Shown: positions 46,770 to 57,363 of the stretch, one piece after another
How the letters are laid out: each line of letters opens with the position of its first letter
Numbering within the stretch: the first letter of the stretch is position 1
Origin: Janthinobacterium saanense
Lineage (GTDB): Bacteria > Pseudomonadota > Gammaproteobacteria > Burkholderiales > Burkholderiaceae_D
Length of the DNA: 64,000 bases
Direction of reading: 5' to 3'
Assembly: GCF_014200675.1 (NCBI RefSeq)
Contig: NZ_JACHCI010000007.1
Span: 124,001 to 188,000 of the forward strand
Made by a program: the position numbers and the translations under genes
Notes under the pieces: model-generated
The model's database searches: none
Seen by the model: only the letters and a program-made list of their open reading frames with translations
What the model was told of the DNA's origin: nothing

Positions 46770-47297
46770 ATGCAAGCTGCGCCCCCTCATCCGCAACGCC
46801 AGGACCACGCCGATCACGGCGTGCCGGCGCATGCCGACGCGGCGCAACAGAGCCTGCTGTTGCTGGTCCCTATCAAACGCGCGGAAGACATCATCTTCGG
46901 CGCCCGCTACGCCCGTCGCCTGCAGGAATGGGGCATCAGCGTCAAGGTCAACCTGCTGCACGTTACCCCGGCAACCCCGCGTACCGGCGTCGTCGGGCTC
47001 GGTGACAGCAGTACGAGCGAGGCTGCCGCCGCGCAGTTAATGCAAGAGGCCGGCTTGTACCTGAGCCGCTCTCATCTCGAATTCTCTACCTTCATTTCCT
47101 CCGGTGACGTGGCTTTTACGATACTGGATACAGCCGAATTGCTTGGCTGCCATGAAGTCATCTTGCCAGCGCCCAAACCCCGCCACTGGCCACGCCATTT
47201 CTCGGGCGACCTCGCCCGCAAACTGGCACGCGATAGCCGCAGCGCCATCGTCCTGCAAGCAAACCAGGATGGTGTCGGCGGTCCCGTTCCCGTCTGA
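46770..47297 (+). CDS. Universal-stress-protein-like protein
   Basis: A 175-residue protein with a disordered, His-rich N-terminus of about 28 residues, then an alpha/beta fold (SLLLLVPIKRAEDIIFGARYARRL, VKVNLLHVTPA, ending in SRSAIVLQAN), which resembles the UspA fold. The Gly-rich ATP loop of typical Usp proteins is not clear, and a HWPRHFSGDLARKLARDS phrase stands in its place. Function is unknown. It precedes the DUF535 gene by 53 bases. Confidence 0.65.
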   Translation: MQAAPPHPQRQDHADHGVPAHADAAQQSLLLLVPIKRAEDIIFGARYARRLQEWGISVKVNLLHVTPATPRTGVVGLGDSSTSEAAAAQLMQEAGLYLSRSHLEFSTFISSGDVAFTILDTAELLGCHEVILPAPKPRHWPRHFSGDLARKLARDSRSAIVLQANQDGVGGPVPV

Positions 47298-47350
47298 GCG
47301 GCCATCCGCGGCGCAGACGCCCTATATTCTTGATTTTGGAAAAGCGCCAG

Positions 47351-48346
47351 ATGACGCCATCGATTACCCTGTCTTCGGGTTTGACAGAAACCCACGGCGG
47401 TTTTGTCCGCCGCCTGCGTGAAGCGCTGAAGCTGCAACTGCGGGCGCGCTGGCAACACAGCCAGACACGCGACTGGCTGCAATTGTTGAACTCGCATCCA
47501 GTCTTTCACGATCTGGTGCAAGCTTATCCACACGTAATCCATAAAGTGTACCGCGACTACCTGAGCAAAAAACTCAGCTGCCGCCAGCGTGTGGATGTAC
47601 TCATAGAACACTATCATTTCATCCTGCAACAGGGTTGGGGCAATTTGATGGCCCAGGCTGCCCGTGGCCCCGTGCACCTGGGTGCGGTCACAGGCAAGTC
47701 CGGCGCCTTGTACCATCTGCAACTGTGTTCGCTGCATCCGATGGACCGCGAAGGCGAAATGGTCTTGCAGCTGACCGATAACGATGAAGTGCTCTATACG
47801 GTGGCCTTCACCTTCTTTGGCGCGCCACAGCGCACTGGCATGGACGTGGGTATCGGCTGCATACAAGGGCCGCGTGGCGGCCAGGAAGGGCTGCGCCGTG
47901 TACGCGAAGCAACCCGCGACCTGCATGGCTTGCGGCCCAAGAATTTGATGATACGTTTGGTGCGCCAGCTGGGCTACGTGCATGGTTGCCGCAAGGTAAT
48001 TCTGGTTAGCAATGAGAACCACGCCGTGCACCAGTCTGCCAAAAAAAGAGGACGTTTGTTTGCGAATTACAATGAGTTGTGGCATGAGCTCGGCGCCCTG
48101 CTGCGTTCGGATGGTGATTTTGAATTGCCATGCGAAGACTTGCCCATGCCGGTAATGGAAGAAATCGCGTCGAAAAAACGCTCGGAAATGCGCAAGCGCC
48201 ATGAGATCACCCTGGAGCTCATCAACTGCCTGCGCAGCGGCCTGGACGCTCACCGCCGACCGACGCCAATGCCAACGCCACAGCAAGTGGCCGCCAACGA
48301 TGCACAGCAAGTGGAAGAAGACGACTACGAGGCCGCCGTCGCTTGA
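47351..48346 (+). CDS. DUF535 (VirK/YbjX-like) protein
   Basis: A 331-residue cytoplasmic protein. The family pattern is seen in HPVFHDLVQAYPHVIHKVYRDYL near 50-70, GAVTGKSGALYHLQLCSLHPMDREGEM and the C-terminal NYNELWHELGAL. VirK/YbjX members are linked to virulence or antimicrobial-peptide resistance through unknown means. The ATG at 47351 follows GGAAAA; a TTG 7 codons earlier is the alternative start. Confidence 0.82.
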   Translation: MTPSITLSSGLTETHGGFVRRLREALKLQLRARWQHSQTRDWLQLLNSHPVFHDLVQAYPHVIHKVYRDYLSKKLSCRQRVDVLIEHYHFILQQGWGNLMAQAARGPVHLGAVTGKSGALYHLQLCSLHPMDREGEMVLQLTDNDEVLYTVAFTFFGAPQRTGMDVGIGCIQGPRGGQEGLRRVREATRDLHGLRPKNLMIRLVRQLGYVHGCRKVILVSNENHAVHQSAKKRGRLFANYNELWHELGALLRSDGDFELPCEDLPMPVMEEIASKKRSEMRKRHEITLELINCLRSGLDAHRRPTPMPTPQQVAANDAQQVEEDDYEAAVA

Positions 48347-48471
48347 TGCGCCCTGGGGAGCGGCTGGCGCACGCCATAAAAACCGTGGTCCGCACAATCC
48401 TGTTACGCTAGACCATATCGGCTTGCGCACAGCGCCGGCCGCTTTCCCCAACGCTTACAAGGAGGCAAGTC

Positions 48472-48702
48472 ATGCGCGTAGATATCTACCGCCGGGCCGA
48501 GCACGACGGCATTTTTTCCTATCTCGCCGTGCCGGAAGGAAAGAATATTCCTGAAGAAGTGACCAATACCGACTGGCAACTGGAAGCGCAAGCCAGCGAA
48601 ATTGAGGACGAAGCCGATGCCTTGCCCGGTTACCATATTGAGCAGCCGCACCAGCAAATCGCCGCCAAGGGCTACGCGATCACCGGCCTGAAAGATATGT
48701 AA
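48472..48702 (+). CDS. Small conserved hypothetical protein
   Basis: A 76-residue acidic protein starting MRVDIYRRAEHDG, with no membrane segment. A strong ribosome site AAGGAGG precedes it, and an intrinsic terminator follows 6 bases past the stop, so it is almost surely expressed. It may belong to a small DUF family of Burkholderiales (DUF6139-like), which I recall but cannot verify. Confidence 0.78.
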   Translation: MRVDIYRRAEHDGIFSYLAVPEGKNIPEEVTNTDWQLEAQASEIEDEADALPGYHIEQPHQQIAAKGYAITGLKDM

Positions 48703-48707
48703 ACGAC

Positions 48708-48745
48708 AAAAGCCAAACCCGATCTGCATCCGGTTTGGCTTTTTT
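48708..48745 (+). terminator. Intrinsic terminator between the small gene and dnaE
   Basis: aaaagccaaacc and ggtttggctttt pair over 12 bases with a 12-base loop and end in a T run. The A-run on the left lets it also act for dnaE on the minus strand. Confidence 0.9.
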
Positions 48746-48763
48746 GTGTCAGATAGAGGCAGC

Positions 48764-51700
48764 TTAGTATTCGACCGCCACTTCTTGCGCCCCCAATAGC
48801 TGTTCCAGCGCCGTCTGCAATTCATCCGATGGCGCCACCTTCCACTCATCGCCAAATTGCAGCACGCAGCTGACGCCTTGCGGACTGACGCGCGCAGCGA
48901 TCGGCAAGCCCGTCTCGGCGCGGTGCGGCATGATCACCTCGCGGATACGGCGCGCATCGAGCGTGGCTGGCAAGACCAGTCCCAACTGGCGGCCATATTG
49001 CACGCGCGCAGCGATGATGTCGAAAGCGCTCTCGGCCGTAATGCGCAAGCCACCCGAAAAACGGTCTTCCGAGACCTTGCCCACCACCGCCAGGAATTCG
49101 TCTTCCTTGAAGATTTTCCTGTTCGCGTCAAACAGTTCACCATACACCGTCACCTCGACCGTGCCGCTCTTGTCATCGAGCGTGACGATCAGGATCTTGC
49201 CGCGCTGCGTCATCTGCGTGCGCAAACCCGTGATGACACCAGCCATCATGCGCGGTTCACGCGAGGGCGACAATTCCGACAGTTTGGTGCGGGCAAAACG
49301 GCGTGCCTCGGGCGCGTAGGAATCGAACAGATGGCCGGACAGATAAAAGCCCAGGGCAATCTTTTCTTCCGTCAAACGCTGTTTATCACTCCAGGCGGGC
49401 ACCTTGACGTACTCGGGCGGCGCCACCATGTCGCTGTCGTCGCCGCCGAACAGGCTGACCTGATTTGCCGCCTTGGCGGCCTGGTCGGCGCACTCCATGG
49501 CGAACGCCACGGAAGCGAGCAGGATGGCGCGGTCGATCTTCAGGCAATCGAAAGCGCCGCTGCGTATCAGGGATTCGATGGTGCGGCGGTTGATCTGCTT
49601 CTTGTCGACCCGCTTGCAGAAATCGAACAGGCTGGTAAATGGCCCGCCCGCCTCGCGCGCGGCAATGATGGCCTCGATGGCGTTCTGGCCCGAGCCTTTC
49701 ACGGCGCCCAGGCCGTAGCGGATCTGCGTGACCTTTTTGCCACTGATGGACGGCGCTTCACCGCTCGGCATGAAGCGGTAATCCGATTCATTGATGTCTG
49801 GCGGCAACAAGGTCAGCTTGCAGATTTCCAGCGTGTCTTCCACCAGGATCTTGATCTTGTCCGTGTCATCCATGGCCAGCGACAAGTTGGCCGCCATGAA
49901 GGCGGCCGGATGGTGCGCTTTCAGATAGGCCGTGTGGTAGGACAGCAAGGCGTAGGCGGCGGCGTGCGATTTATTAAAACCGTAGCCGGCGAACTTTTCC
50001 ATCAAGTCGAAGATCTCGTCGGCCTTTTCGGCCGTCAAGCCATCTTTCGCCGCACCGGCGCGGAAAATCTCGCGGTGCTCGGCCATCTCTTCGGCTTTCT
50101 TCTTGCCCATCGCGCGGCGCAGCATGTCGGCGCCGCCCAGCGAGTAGCCGCCGACGATCTGCGCCATCTGCATCACCTGCTCCTGATACACCATGATGCC
50201 GTAGGTTTCGGACAGAATCGATTCCGTGCGCGGATCGGGATAGTCAAAACGTTCGCCGTGCTTGCGCTTGCAGAAGTCGGGAATCAGGTCCATCGGGCCA
50301 GGACGGTACAAGGCGACGAGCGCGATAATGTCTTCAAAACGGTCGGGACGCGCGTCTTTCAGCATGCCCTGCATGCCGCGCGACTCCAGCTGGAACACGG
50401 CCACGGTCTTGGCCTTGGTCAGCAAATCGTAAGATGGCTTGTCGTTCAGCGGCAAGGTTGCCAGGTCGAAGTTGGCTTGCGCCGGATCGAGCTGCTTGAT
50501 GTAGCGCACCGCGCGGTCAAGTATTGTCAGCGTGGTCAGGCCCAAGAAGTCGAACTTCACCAGGCCGACGGCTTCCACGTCATCCTTGTCGTACTGCGAC
50601 ACCACGCCCGAATCGCCACCTTGCGTGTACAGCGGGCAAAAATCGGTCAATTTCCCAGGGGCAATTAACACGCCCCCCGCGTGCATGCCGATATTGCGCG
50701 TAATGCCTTCGACCTGCTGCGCCAGGTCCAGCAACTGCTTGACCTCTTCCTCGTTTTCCAGGCGCTCCTTGAGCAGCGGCTCTTCCTCGATGGCGTCGGC
50801 AATCGACACCGGCTTGCCCGGCTTGAACGGAATCAGCTTGGAAATGCCGTCGCAAAAGTTGTAGCCGAAGTCCATCACGCGGCCCACGTCGCGGATCGCG
50901 CCCTTGGCCGCCATGGTACCGAAGGTGGCGATCTGCGAGACCGCCTCCTTGCCGTACAAATCCTTGACGTGCTGGATGACGCGGTCGCGCCCTTCCTGGC
51001 AAAAGTCAATATCGAAGTCGGGCATGGAAACGCGTTCAGGGTTCAAAAACCGTTCGAACAGCAAGTTGTATTGCAGCGGGTCCAGGTCGGTAATCAGCAG
51101 CGAATACGCCACCAGCGAACCGGCGCCCGAACCGCGGCCCGGGCCGACGGGCACGCCGTTTTCCTTGGCCCACTGGATAAACTCGGCCACGATCAGGAAG
51201 TAACCGGGGAATTTCATGTTGCAAATCGTGTCGGTCTCGAATTTCAGGCGCGACTCGTAGCGCGGGCGCTCTTTTTCGCGCTTTTCAGGATCGGGATACA
51301 GTTGCAGCAAGCGTTTTTCCAGGCCGGCCTGCGACTCGGCAACGAGAAACTCGTCGATCGTCATGCCGGGCGGCGTGGGGAAATTCGGCAATTGCGGCTT
51401 GCCCAGCACCAAGGTCAGATTGCAGCGTTTGGCGATTTCCACCGAATTGGCCAGCGCGGCCGGCAAGTCGGCGAATAGTTCCGCCATGTCCGCTTGCGAC
51501 ATGAAACGCTGGCTGTCATTGAAACGCTTGACGCGCTTGGCGTTGGCCAGCATCTCGCCTTCGGCGATACAGGTGCGCGCTTCGTGGGCGATAAATTCTT
51601 CGGGGGAAATAAATTGCACCGGATGCGTAGCCACCACCGGCAAGCCCAGCTTGGCCGCCAGGGCCACCGCATGGCGCACCTGCGCTTCCTGGTTGGCCTG

Positions 51701-52324
51701 GCCACCGCGCTGGATTTCAATATAAAAGTGACCGGGGAAAATCTCGGCCCAGCGCTGGGCGTTGCGTTCCGCCAGCGCCAGGTTGCCATTTTCAATCGCC
51801 ACGCCGACGTCGCCAAAATGCGCACCCGACAGGGCGATCAAACCGTTGGCCGCGCTTTCGCCCGGATACAGCTCGTAGTGATTGGTGGCCAGCGCCTGCA
51901 GCCATTCGATGCGCAGCTCGGCGCGCCCCTTGTACTGGTTGGTCAGCCAGGCGGTCGACAGCAATTCGCACAGTTGCAGATACCCCATGCGGTTCTTGGC
52001 CAGCAGCAACAAACGCGAGGGCTTTTCACGGTTGTCGTCATTGGTGATCCATACATCGACGCCGACGATGGGCTTGAGGCCCTTGCCACGCGCTTCCTTG
52101 TAGAACTTGACCATGCCAAACAGGTTGGACAGATCGGTGACGGCCAGCGCCACCTGCTTGTCCTTGGCGGCCGCCTTCACCACGTCGTCGATACGCACCA
52201 GGCCATCGACGATCGAGTACTCGGAGTGCACGCGCAAGTGTACAAATCCCGGGCCCTGCGGGGCGTGTTGTAAAGAGTGTGGCGCACCCGCCGGGACGCC
52301 GGCTTCCTGCATTACCATTTCCAT
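48764..52324 (-). CDS. dnaE: DNA polymerase III alpha subunit
   Basis: Main replicative polymerase subunit, 1186 residues. The PHP domain is at the start ([17 protein letters not shown]), the catalytic aspartates in [14 protein letters not shown] (about 434-445), then the finger and palm region with [15 protein letters not shown] helix-hairpin-helix and an OB-fold domain lie near the C-terminus ([18 protein letters not shown]). The start is uncertain: ATG at 52324 is preferred because GCAGGATGGG lies upstream; ATG at 52318 or TTG at 52351 are possible. Transcribed divergently from trhO. Confidence 0.96.
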   Translation of the reverse strand: MEMVMQEAGVPAGAPHSLQHAPQGPGFVHLRVHSEYSIVDGLVRIDDVVKAAAKDKQVALAVTDLSNLFGMVKFYKEARGKGLKPIVGVDVWITNDDNREKPSRLLLLAKNRMGYLQLCELLSTAWLTNQYKGRAELRIEWLQALATNHYELYPGESAANGLIALSGAHFGDVGVAIENGNLALAERNAQRWAEIFPGHFYIEIQRGGQANQEAQVRHAVALAAKLGLPVVATHPVQFISPEEFIAHEARTCIAEGEMLANAKRVKRFNDSQRFMSQADMAELFADLPAALANSVEIAKRCNLTLVLGKPQLPNFPTPPGMTIDEFLVAESQAGLEKRLLQLYPDPEKREKERPRYESRLKFETDTICNMKFPGYFLIVAEFIQWAKENGVPVGPGRGSGAGSLVAYSLLITDLDPLQYNLLFERFLNPERVSMPDFDIDFCQEGRDRVIQHVKDLYGKEAVSQIATFGTMAAKGAIRDVGRVMDFGYNFCDGISKLIPFKPGKPVSIADAIEEEPLLKERLENEEEVKQLLDLAQQVEGITRNIGMHAGGVLIAPGKLTDFCPLYTQGGDSGVVSQYDKDDVEAVGLVKFDFLGLTTLTILDRAVRYIKQLDPAQANFDLATLPLNDKPSYDLLTKAKTVAVFQLESRGMQGMLKDARPDRFEDIIALVALYRPGPMDLIPDFCKRKHGERFDYPDPRTESILSETYGIMVYQEQVMQMAQIVGGYSLGGADMLRRAMGKKKAEEMAEHREIFRAGAAKDGLTAEKADEIFDLMEKFAGYGFNKSHAAAYALLSYHTAYLKAHHPAAFMAANLSLAMDDTDKIKILVEDTLEICKLTLLPPDINESDYRFMPSGEAPSISGKKVTQIRYGLGAVKGSGQNAIEAIIAAREAGGPFTSLFDFCKRVDKKQINRRTIESLIRSGAFDCLKIDRAILLASVAFAMECADQAAKAANQVSLFGGDDSDMVAPPEYVKVPAWSDKQRLTEEKIALGFYLSGHLFDSYAPEARRFARTKLSELSPSREPRMMAGVITGLRTQMTQRGKILIVTLDDKSGTVEVTVYGELFDANRKIFKEDEFLAVVGKVSEDRFSGGLRITAESAFDIIAARVQYGRQLGLVLPATLDARRIREVIMPHRAETGLPIAARVSPQGVSCVLQFGDEWKVAPSDELQTALEQLLGAQEVAVEY

Positions 52325-52536
52325 CCTGTCTACCCATCCTGCAAAATTCAATGGGGTCTATTCTACCGCGTCACAGCCCCCACCCACAGACGCAGAGCGC
52401 CGCGGCAGGTAAGAAATTATGCCCGGCCACGTTTGCCCGGCACGCCCGGTGGCGTGGCAATACGTCCAAAGGTGGGTATCACCGCCAGACTGTCAGGCTT
52501 ATAATATCGGCTGTTCAGTCTAACCCGATCGCCATC

Positions 52537-53433
52537 ATGCAAGCCACACCTTCCCTTTCCGCCGCCGCCAGCCCCTTGACCGCTGCGCCCGCCGACAGTT
52601 TTGTCAATATTGCAGCGTATAAATTCATCACGCTGGACGATACGGAAGCCATGCGCCCCTTGTACCAGGAGCAATGCCTGACACTGGGCCTGAAAGGCAC
52701 CATCCTGCTGACGCCCGAGGGCATCAATATGTTTCTGTCCGGCACGCGCGAGCACATCGACGCTTTCCTGGCCTGGGTGCGCAGCGACGCCCGCCTGGCC
52801 GATCTGGAATGGAAGGAAAGTTTGTCGAATGAGCAATCCCACAAGCGCATGCTGGTGAAGCTGAAAAAAGAAATCATCACCATGCGCATGCCGCTGATCA
52901 AGCCGGAACTGGGCCGCGCGCCGTCGGTCGACGCGCAGACATTGAAACGCTGGCTGGACGCCGGCGTCGATGATGCGGGCAAACCGGTGGTGATGATGGA
53001 AACGCGCAACGCCTTTGAAGTCGATGTCGGAACGTTTAACAACACCCTCGATTATCGTATCGACAAGTTTACCGAATTCCCGGCCGTCGCTGCCGCGCAC
53101 AAGGATGAACTGGAAGGCAAGACCGTGGTCACCTTCTGCACGGGCGGCATCCGCTGCGAAAAAGCCGCCATCCACATGAAGGAAATCGGCTACGACAGCG
53201 TGTACCAGCTCGACGGCGGCATCCTGAAGTATTTTGAAGAAGTGGGCGGCGACCATTACACGGGCGACTGCTTCGTGTTCGACTACCGCACCGCCCTCAA
53301 CCCGAAACTGGAACCAACGGAAACCGTGCAATGCTTCGTCTGCCGCGCCGTCGTCACGCCGCGCCAGCAGCTGGCGCCGGAATACGTGTACGAAGTGTCT
53401 TGCCCGCATTGCTTTCATCAAAAGAACGCCTGA
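52537..53433 (+). CDS. trhO: tRNA uridine-34 hydroxylase, rhodanese-like
   Basis: Catalyses O2-dependent hydroxylation of wobble uridine in tRNA. The 298-residue protein has the acylphosphatase-like N-terminal domain ([21 protein letters not shown]) and a rhodanese domain with the active CTGGIRCEK loop near 198-206. A C-terminal zinc-type cysteine cluster (CFVCRAV, CPHC) closes it. The start at 52537 is at the family position; the open frame continues upstream into the dnaE region. A TATAAT at 52500-52505 may be its -10 box. Confidence 0.94.
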   Translation: MQATPSLSAAASPLTAAPADSFVNIAAYKFITLDDTEAMRPLYQEQCLTLGLKGTILLTPEGINMFLSGTREHIDAFLAWVRSDARLADLEWKESLSNEQSHKRMLVKLKKEIITMRMPLIKPELGRAPSVDAQTLKRWLDAGVDDAGKPVVMMETRNAFEVDVGTFNNTLDYRIDKFTEFPAVAAAHKDELEGKTVVTFCTGGIRCEKAAIHMKEIGYDSVYQLDGGILKYFEEVGGDHYTGDCFVFDYRTALNPKLEPTETVQCFVCRAVVTPRQQLAPEYVYEVSCPHCFHQKNA

Positions 53434-53582
53434 TAAAGAAGCTGGCAGAGGCTGGCAACAGCCTTCATCGTTTATAATACGGCAATTTTCAGCATTGATT
53501 AGGGATAGCTTCCACCCGACAGGCGGCCTGCCCCATTGCTGTTCCTGCGGGCATCCGCGCACCATTATTCCGATAGAAACAC

Positions 53583-54698
53583 ATGAGCACTGACGTCATC
53601 AAGTCCGATTCCACGCTCACAAGCCGGCTTGTTTTCCTCGACTATTTACGCATCTTTTCTTTCGTCAGCGTGTTAATCGGGCATAAATTCTATGCTCAAT
53701 TGAGCGCCTGGGCCGACAATCCGCAATTCCATGCGACCCCCAGGTTATTGCTGCAACTGATATTGCCGGCATTCTGGAATGGCGGCACCGGTGTCGCCGT
53801 CTTTTTCATTATCTCCGGTTATATCATTACTCATGTGCTGATCCACGAATCCACCGGCACGTTCCTGCTCAAGAGAATTTTCCGGATTTATCCGCTGTAC
53901 GTGGTTGCCGTCATATGTCAATTACTGGCCGACCATTATCTGTTTCATCAGCCATTTCCCGGGTTGCGCATCGTCGCGATTCAGCTGTCGCTGCTGGGAG
54001 ACTGGCTGCAAGCACCGTACGCGCTGGCTGGCGTCGAATGGACCTTGCGCATTGAAATTGTATTTTATCTGTTGATGGCAGCCCTGAAATCGGTCGGCCT
54101 ATTAAACCGCTTCCGCCCGCTATTGCCATGGGTATTGCTGGGTGCCTCATTCGGATTGAGCATGATCAACCCCATCCCGTCTTTCGGTGGAGTTTTCATT
54201 GCGTACTTCACCATTTACGCCCCGATTCTTTTTATCGGTGTCTTTTATTATATGTTCGAGAAAAAAGAAATCCCGCTGCTGTTGCTGCTGTTTTTCACCG
54301 CTGCCATCCTGTACCAGTATTTCGGGCAGATCGCCTTGTACTGGCCAACCTGGCTAGGTTCCCACTTTATCAGCATCGCAGTGGCGATCTTCAGCGCTGC
54401 CTGGCTATACCGGGCTCGCTTGAAACCAAGCCCGGTGGTATTACTGCTGTCAAATTTGACGTTCGCGGTATACCTGTTCCACAACTGGGCATGGAATCCG
54501 ATCAAGATGGTGTTCGCCAAACTGTCGATCAACGTGCTGCCGCCCGATATACAAGCATTGTTCGGCCTCTTCATTCTCAGTTATCTGATGCACAAAATCG
54601 TCGAAAAGGGTGGCGTCAAACTGGGCCAGCGCCTGCTGCAAAGGCTGGGTCAGCGGCGCAGGGGCATGCCTGCCGGTTTGTCCAACACGGCAGTTTGA
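53583..54698 (+). CDS. Acyltransferase 3 family membrane protein
   Basis: A 371-residue inner-membrane protein with about ten helices. It has the family's first-helix motif FLDYLRIFSFVSVLIGHKFY (residues 18-37), FFIISGYIITH and the RIFRIYPLYVVAV turn near 100. Members acetylate or acylate surface sugars such as O-antigen or exopolysaccharide. TATAAT at 53473-53478 is a possible -10 box. It converges on the polysaccharide operon, ending 10 bases from its last gene. Confidence 0.9.
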   Translation: MSTDVIKSDSTLTSRLVFLDYLRIFSFVSVLIGHKFYAQLSAWADNPQFHATPRLLLQLILPAFWNGGTGVAVFFIISGYIITHVLIHESTGTFLLKRIFRIYPLYVVAVICQLLADHYLFHQPFPGLRIVAIQLSLLGDWLQAPYALAGVEWTLRIEIVFYLLMAALKSVGLLNRFRPLLPWVLLGASFGLSMINPIPSFGGVFIAYFTIYAPILFIGVFYYMFEKKEIPLLLLLFFTAAILYQYFGQIALYWPTWLGSHFISIAVAIFSAAWLYRARLKPSPVVLLLSNLTFAVYLFHNWAWNPIKMVFAKLSINVLPPDIQALFGLFILSYLMHKIVEKGGVKLGQRLLQRLGQRRRGMPAGLSNTAV

Positions 54699-54708
54699 TG
54701 GCGGCGGC

Positions 54709-55824
54709 TCACAGCCGCTGCAATATGCCGGCCGCGTCGAAACGCGCATCCCAGGAATGGCCGATACGAAATTGTGCGATCTGCGCGGCATCGTCACGGT
54801 GCGCCAGCGCCTGCGCCACCTGCGCCGCCAGGTCGCCCTGCGGCTCGGCCAGGAACACGCCGGCCTCCCCTTCGCGCATCGCCATTTCGCCAAAGCGGGT
54901 CGACAGCACCGGCAATCCCAGCGCCCGGTATTCATAATATTTGATCGGATCGACCGAATCGGTCAGGGTGGTGCGCTTGAACGGGATCAAGCCAACCGAG
55001 AAACTTTGCATGAAGCGGATCGCCTGGCGGTGTTCGCAGGCCGGCAATAATTCTATATTGTCCGGCAGCTGCGCCGGCACGGCGCCGAACACGGGGCCAA
55101 TCAGGCGCACCGGCAGATCCGGATTAGCGCGCGCCAGCGCAATCACCAGTTCCCAGTCAAACCATTGCGCGATAGTACCCACGTAACCGAGCACCGGCTG
55201 TTCCGGGCGCGGCGGCAAGGCATCGGGCGGTGGCAAGGTTTCGAAGGCGCAAGCATTCAAGGCCAGATGCAGGCGCTCGCCGCAATCGGCAAACCGCCTT
55301 GCCAGCAAGCTCGACGATACCGTCACCTGCCCCGCCAACGCCGCCACCGCCCGCTCGCTGCGTTCCATGGCATGCCTGGAGTAACCGCGATAAAAGGCCG
55401 GAAAGTCGTCCATCACATCGAACAACGATGGCAGTTGCGGATGGCGGCGCAGGATGTCCAGTGCCAGTTTGGAAGGTTTTCCAATCGCCAGCAGACACTT
55501 GCCGCTGGCGCTGAAGCGCTCGATGGCCAGCAAGACCGGTTGCCACAGCAAGCCATTGAGCCAGGCTGAACCTGGCAGCGGCTCGATCGGCAAGGCGCGC
55601 GGCTGCAACACTGTCAACCACGGTGGCGTGGGCCTGGCGGCTTGCGGCGCGGCGATGGCGGTCTTGATGCGCCGAAAATCGCCGGGCGCCGGCAGCCGGG
55701 TAGGATAGGGGTCTATCCACAGCACCTGGCCACCGGTTCTGGCATGAAACCATTCGACGAATTTATGCGGGCGCTGTGCAAAACTGCTCCACGGAAGTGG
55801 AGACAGGTAAATCAGACATGTCAT
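54709..55824 (-). CDS. Glycosyltransferase, GT4/GT1-like
   Basis: A 371-residue GT-B fold enzyme of the surface-sugar locus. The N-terminal half (FAQRPHKFVEWFHAR, LFDVMDDFPAFYRG) binds the acceptor. The C-terminal half has VLGYVGTIAQWFDWELVIALA near 215 and SFSVGLIPFKRTTLTDSVDPIKYYEYRALGLPVLST near 283-318, the nucleotide-sugar site. The start at 55824 overlaps the wecB stop as ATGA. A related pattern ends the hybrid transferase at the window edge. Confidence 0.9.
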   Translation of the reverse strand: MTCLIYLSPLPWSSFAQRPHKFVEWFHARTGGQVLWIDPYPTRLPAPGDFRRIKTAIAAPQAARPTPPWLTVLQPRALPIEPLPGSAWLNGLLWQPVLLAIERFSASGKCLLAIGKPSKLALDILRRHPQLPSLFDVMDDFPAFYRGYSRHAMERSERAVAALAGQVTVSSSLLARRFADCGERLHLALNACAFETLPPPDALPPRPEQPVLGYVGTIAQWFDWELVIALARANPDLPVRLIGPVFGAVPAQLPDNIELLPACEHRQAIRFMQSFSVGLIPFKRTTLTDSVDPIKYYEYRALGLPVLSTRFGEMAMREGEAGVFLAEPQGDLAAQVAQALAHRDDAAQIAQFRIGHSWDARFDAAGILQRL

Positions 55825-56924
55825 GCAAAGTGCCCGCGCAGCACTTCGACGATGCGCTCGGCGCCATGTCCGTCGCCATACGGCGAAATGCCGCGCGCCA
55901 TGGCGCTGTAGGCGGACGCATCGTCGAGCAGCAACTGGGCTTGTTCCACGATGCTGTCGTAATGCGGGCCGACCAGCTTGACCACGCCTTGCTCGACGGC
56001 TTCCGGACGTTCGGTTTCGTCGCGCAAGACCAGCACCGGCTTGCCGAGCGCCGGCGCTTCTTCCTGCACCCCGCCCGAATCGCTGATGATCAGGTAGGAG
56101 CGCTTCATCGCCGCGACGAACGGCGCGTAGTCCAGCGGTGCGCACAGGTGGATATTGGCGCGCCCGCCCAGCACTTCATACGCCACATCCTTGACGTTCG
56201 GGTTCGGATGCACCGGATACAGGAATTGCACGTCCGGATTGCGCTCGGCCAAGGTCTGGATGGCGCGGCAGATATCGCGGAATGGCGCGCCGAAATTTTC
56301 GCGGCGGTGCGAGGTGATCAGGACCAGGCGCTTGTCCGGGTCGAGCTCGATGCCCAGTTCCAGTTCGCGGTTGGCGGTCATCAGCAAGGCGTCGATGACG
56401 GTATTGCCGGTGACGATGATATCGCTGTCGGGCGCGCCTTCACGCAGCAGGTTCTGGCGCGAACCCTCGGTCGGCGCGAAATGCCAGCGCGCCAGGCGGC
56501 CGGCGATGACGCGGTTGGCTTCCTCGGGGAAGGGATTTTGCATATCCCAGGTGCGCAAGCCCGCTTCGACGTGGCCGAACGGAATGCGGTGGTAAAAGCA
56601 GGCCAGCGCCGCCGTCATGACGGTGGTGGTGTCGCCTTGCGCCAGCAGCACGTCCGGTTTTTCGGCCAGCAAGACTTCATCGAGTTCCAGCAACAGCCGC
56701 GCCGTCAGCGTGGTCAGGGCCTGGTTAGGGCGCATGATATTCAAGTCGATATCCGGCGTGATGCCGAAGAAGTTCAAGACCTGGTCCAGCAAATCGCGGT
56801 GCTGGGCAGTAGCCAGCACGCGTACGTCAGCCCACGGCTGCTGCTTCAGCGCCAGGATCACCGGCGCCATCTTGATCGCTTCCGGACGGGTGCCGACGGC
56901 ACAGATAATTTTAATTTTCGACAT
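55821..56924 (-). CDS. wecB: UDP-N-acetylglucosamine 2-epimerase (non-hydrolysing)
   Basis: Makes UDP-ManNAc from UDP-GlcNAc for surface polysaccharide. The 367-residue protein starts MSKIKIICAVGTRPEAIKMAP and has GDTTTVMTAALACFYH, GHVEAGLRTWDMQNPFPEEANR and SDSGGVQEEAPALGKPVLVLR. The start at 56924 is the family start. Coupled by ATGA to the next glycosyltransferase. No wecC follows in the window. Confidence 0.95.
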   Translation of the reverse strand: MSKIKIICAVGTRPEAIKMAPVILALKQQPWADVRVLATAQHRDLLDQVLNFFGITPDIDLNIMRPNQALTTLTARLLLELDEVLLAEKPDVLLAQGDTTTVMTAALACFYHRIPFGHVEAGLRTWDMQNPFPEEANRVIAGRLARWHFAPTEGSRQNLLREGAPDSDIIVTGNTVIDALLMTANRELELGIELDPDKRLVLITSHRRENFGAPFRDICRAIQTLAERNPDVQFLYPVHPNPNVKDVAYEVLGGRANIHLCAPLDYAPFVAAMKRSYLIISDSGGVQEEAPALGKPVLVLRDETERPEAVEQGVVKLVGPHYDSIVEQAQLLLDDASAYSAMARGISPYGDGHGAERIVEVLRGHFA

Positions 56925-56968
56925 AGGATTCCTATCTACTGCGCGACCACATCGGGGCGCCATTAACA

Positions 56969-57361
56969 TCAGACTGCTGGTTTGCGACCACGCAAGACCC
57001 ACCGGCTCAGGAAGAACGTCAGCGGTATCATCACCACCAGGACCAGCAACGGAGCCAGGTGAGCGGGAATCCGCAAGCGTTCAATCAACACTCCAAGCAA
57101 TAGTGCTGAAGTGCCATACTGCACAACATACACAACTGGATAGGTAAACAACCCTTTCCAGCTCAAGGGCGTCTTGAATACGATACTGGCGTTGAACCAG
57201 TACGAAAAAACAATGCCGCTGGCATAAGCGAGTGCATAAGCAATCTGATAAAAGAATAATTTTTGCAACAAAAAATACAGGCCGTATGTCAGGCCTGTAT
57301 TCAGCAATCCACCAACCAGAAAGCGCAGCCAATATTGCATCTTGCTAGAAATGGTGATCAT
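56969..57361 (-). CDS. GtrA-family membrane protein
   Basis: A 130-residue protein with four helices (FLVGGLLNTGLTYGLYFLL, AYALAYASGIVFSYWFNAS, then two more) and the family's FNASIVF. GtrA proteins are thought to flip undecaprenyl-phosphate sugars made by a GtrB partner; the GT2 protein two genes upstream is a candidate. It starts 2 bases after the WxcM-type gene. Confidence 0.92.
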   Translation of the reverse strand: MITISSKMQYWLRFLVGGLLNTGLTYGLYFLLQKLFFYQIAYALAYASGIVFSYWFNASIVFKTPLSWKGLFTYPVVYVVQYGTSALLLGVLIERLRIPAHLAPLLVLVVMIPLTFFLSRWVLRGRKPAV

Positions 57362-57363
57362 GC

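Noticed and set aside
48857-50668. A 603-codon open frame opposite dnaE
   Set aside because: It is the mirror of the dnaE coding strand, His/Gln/Val-rich and without recognisable domains.
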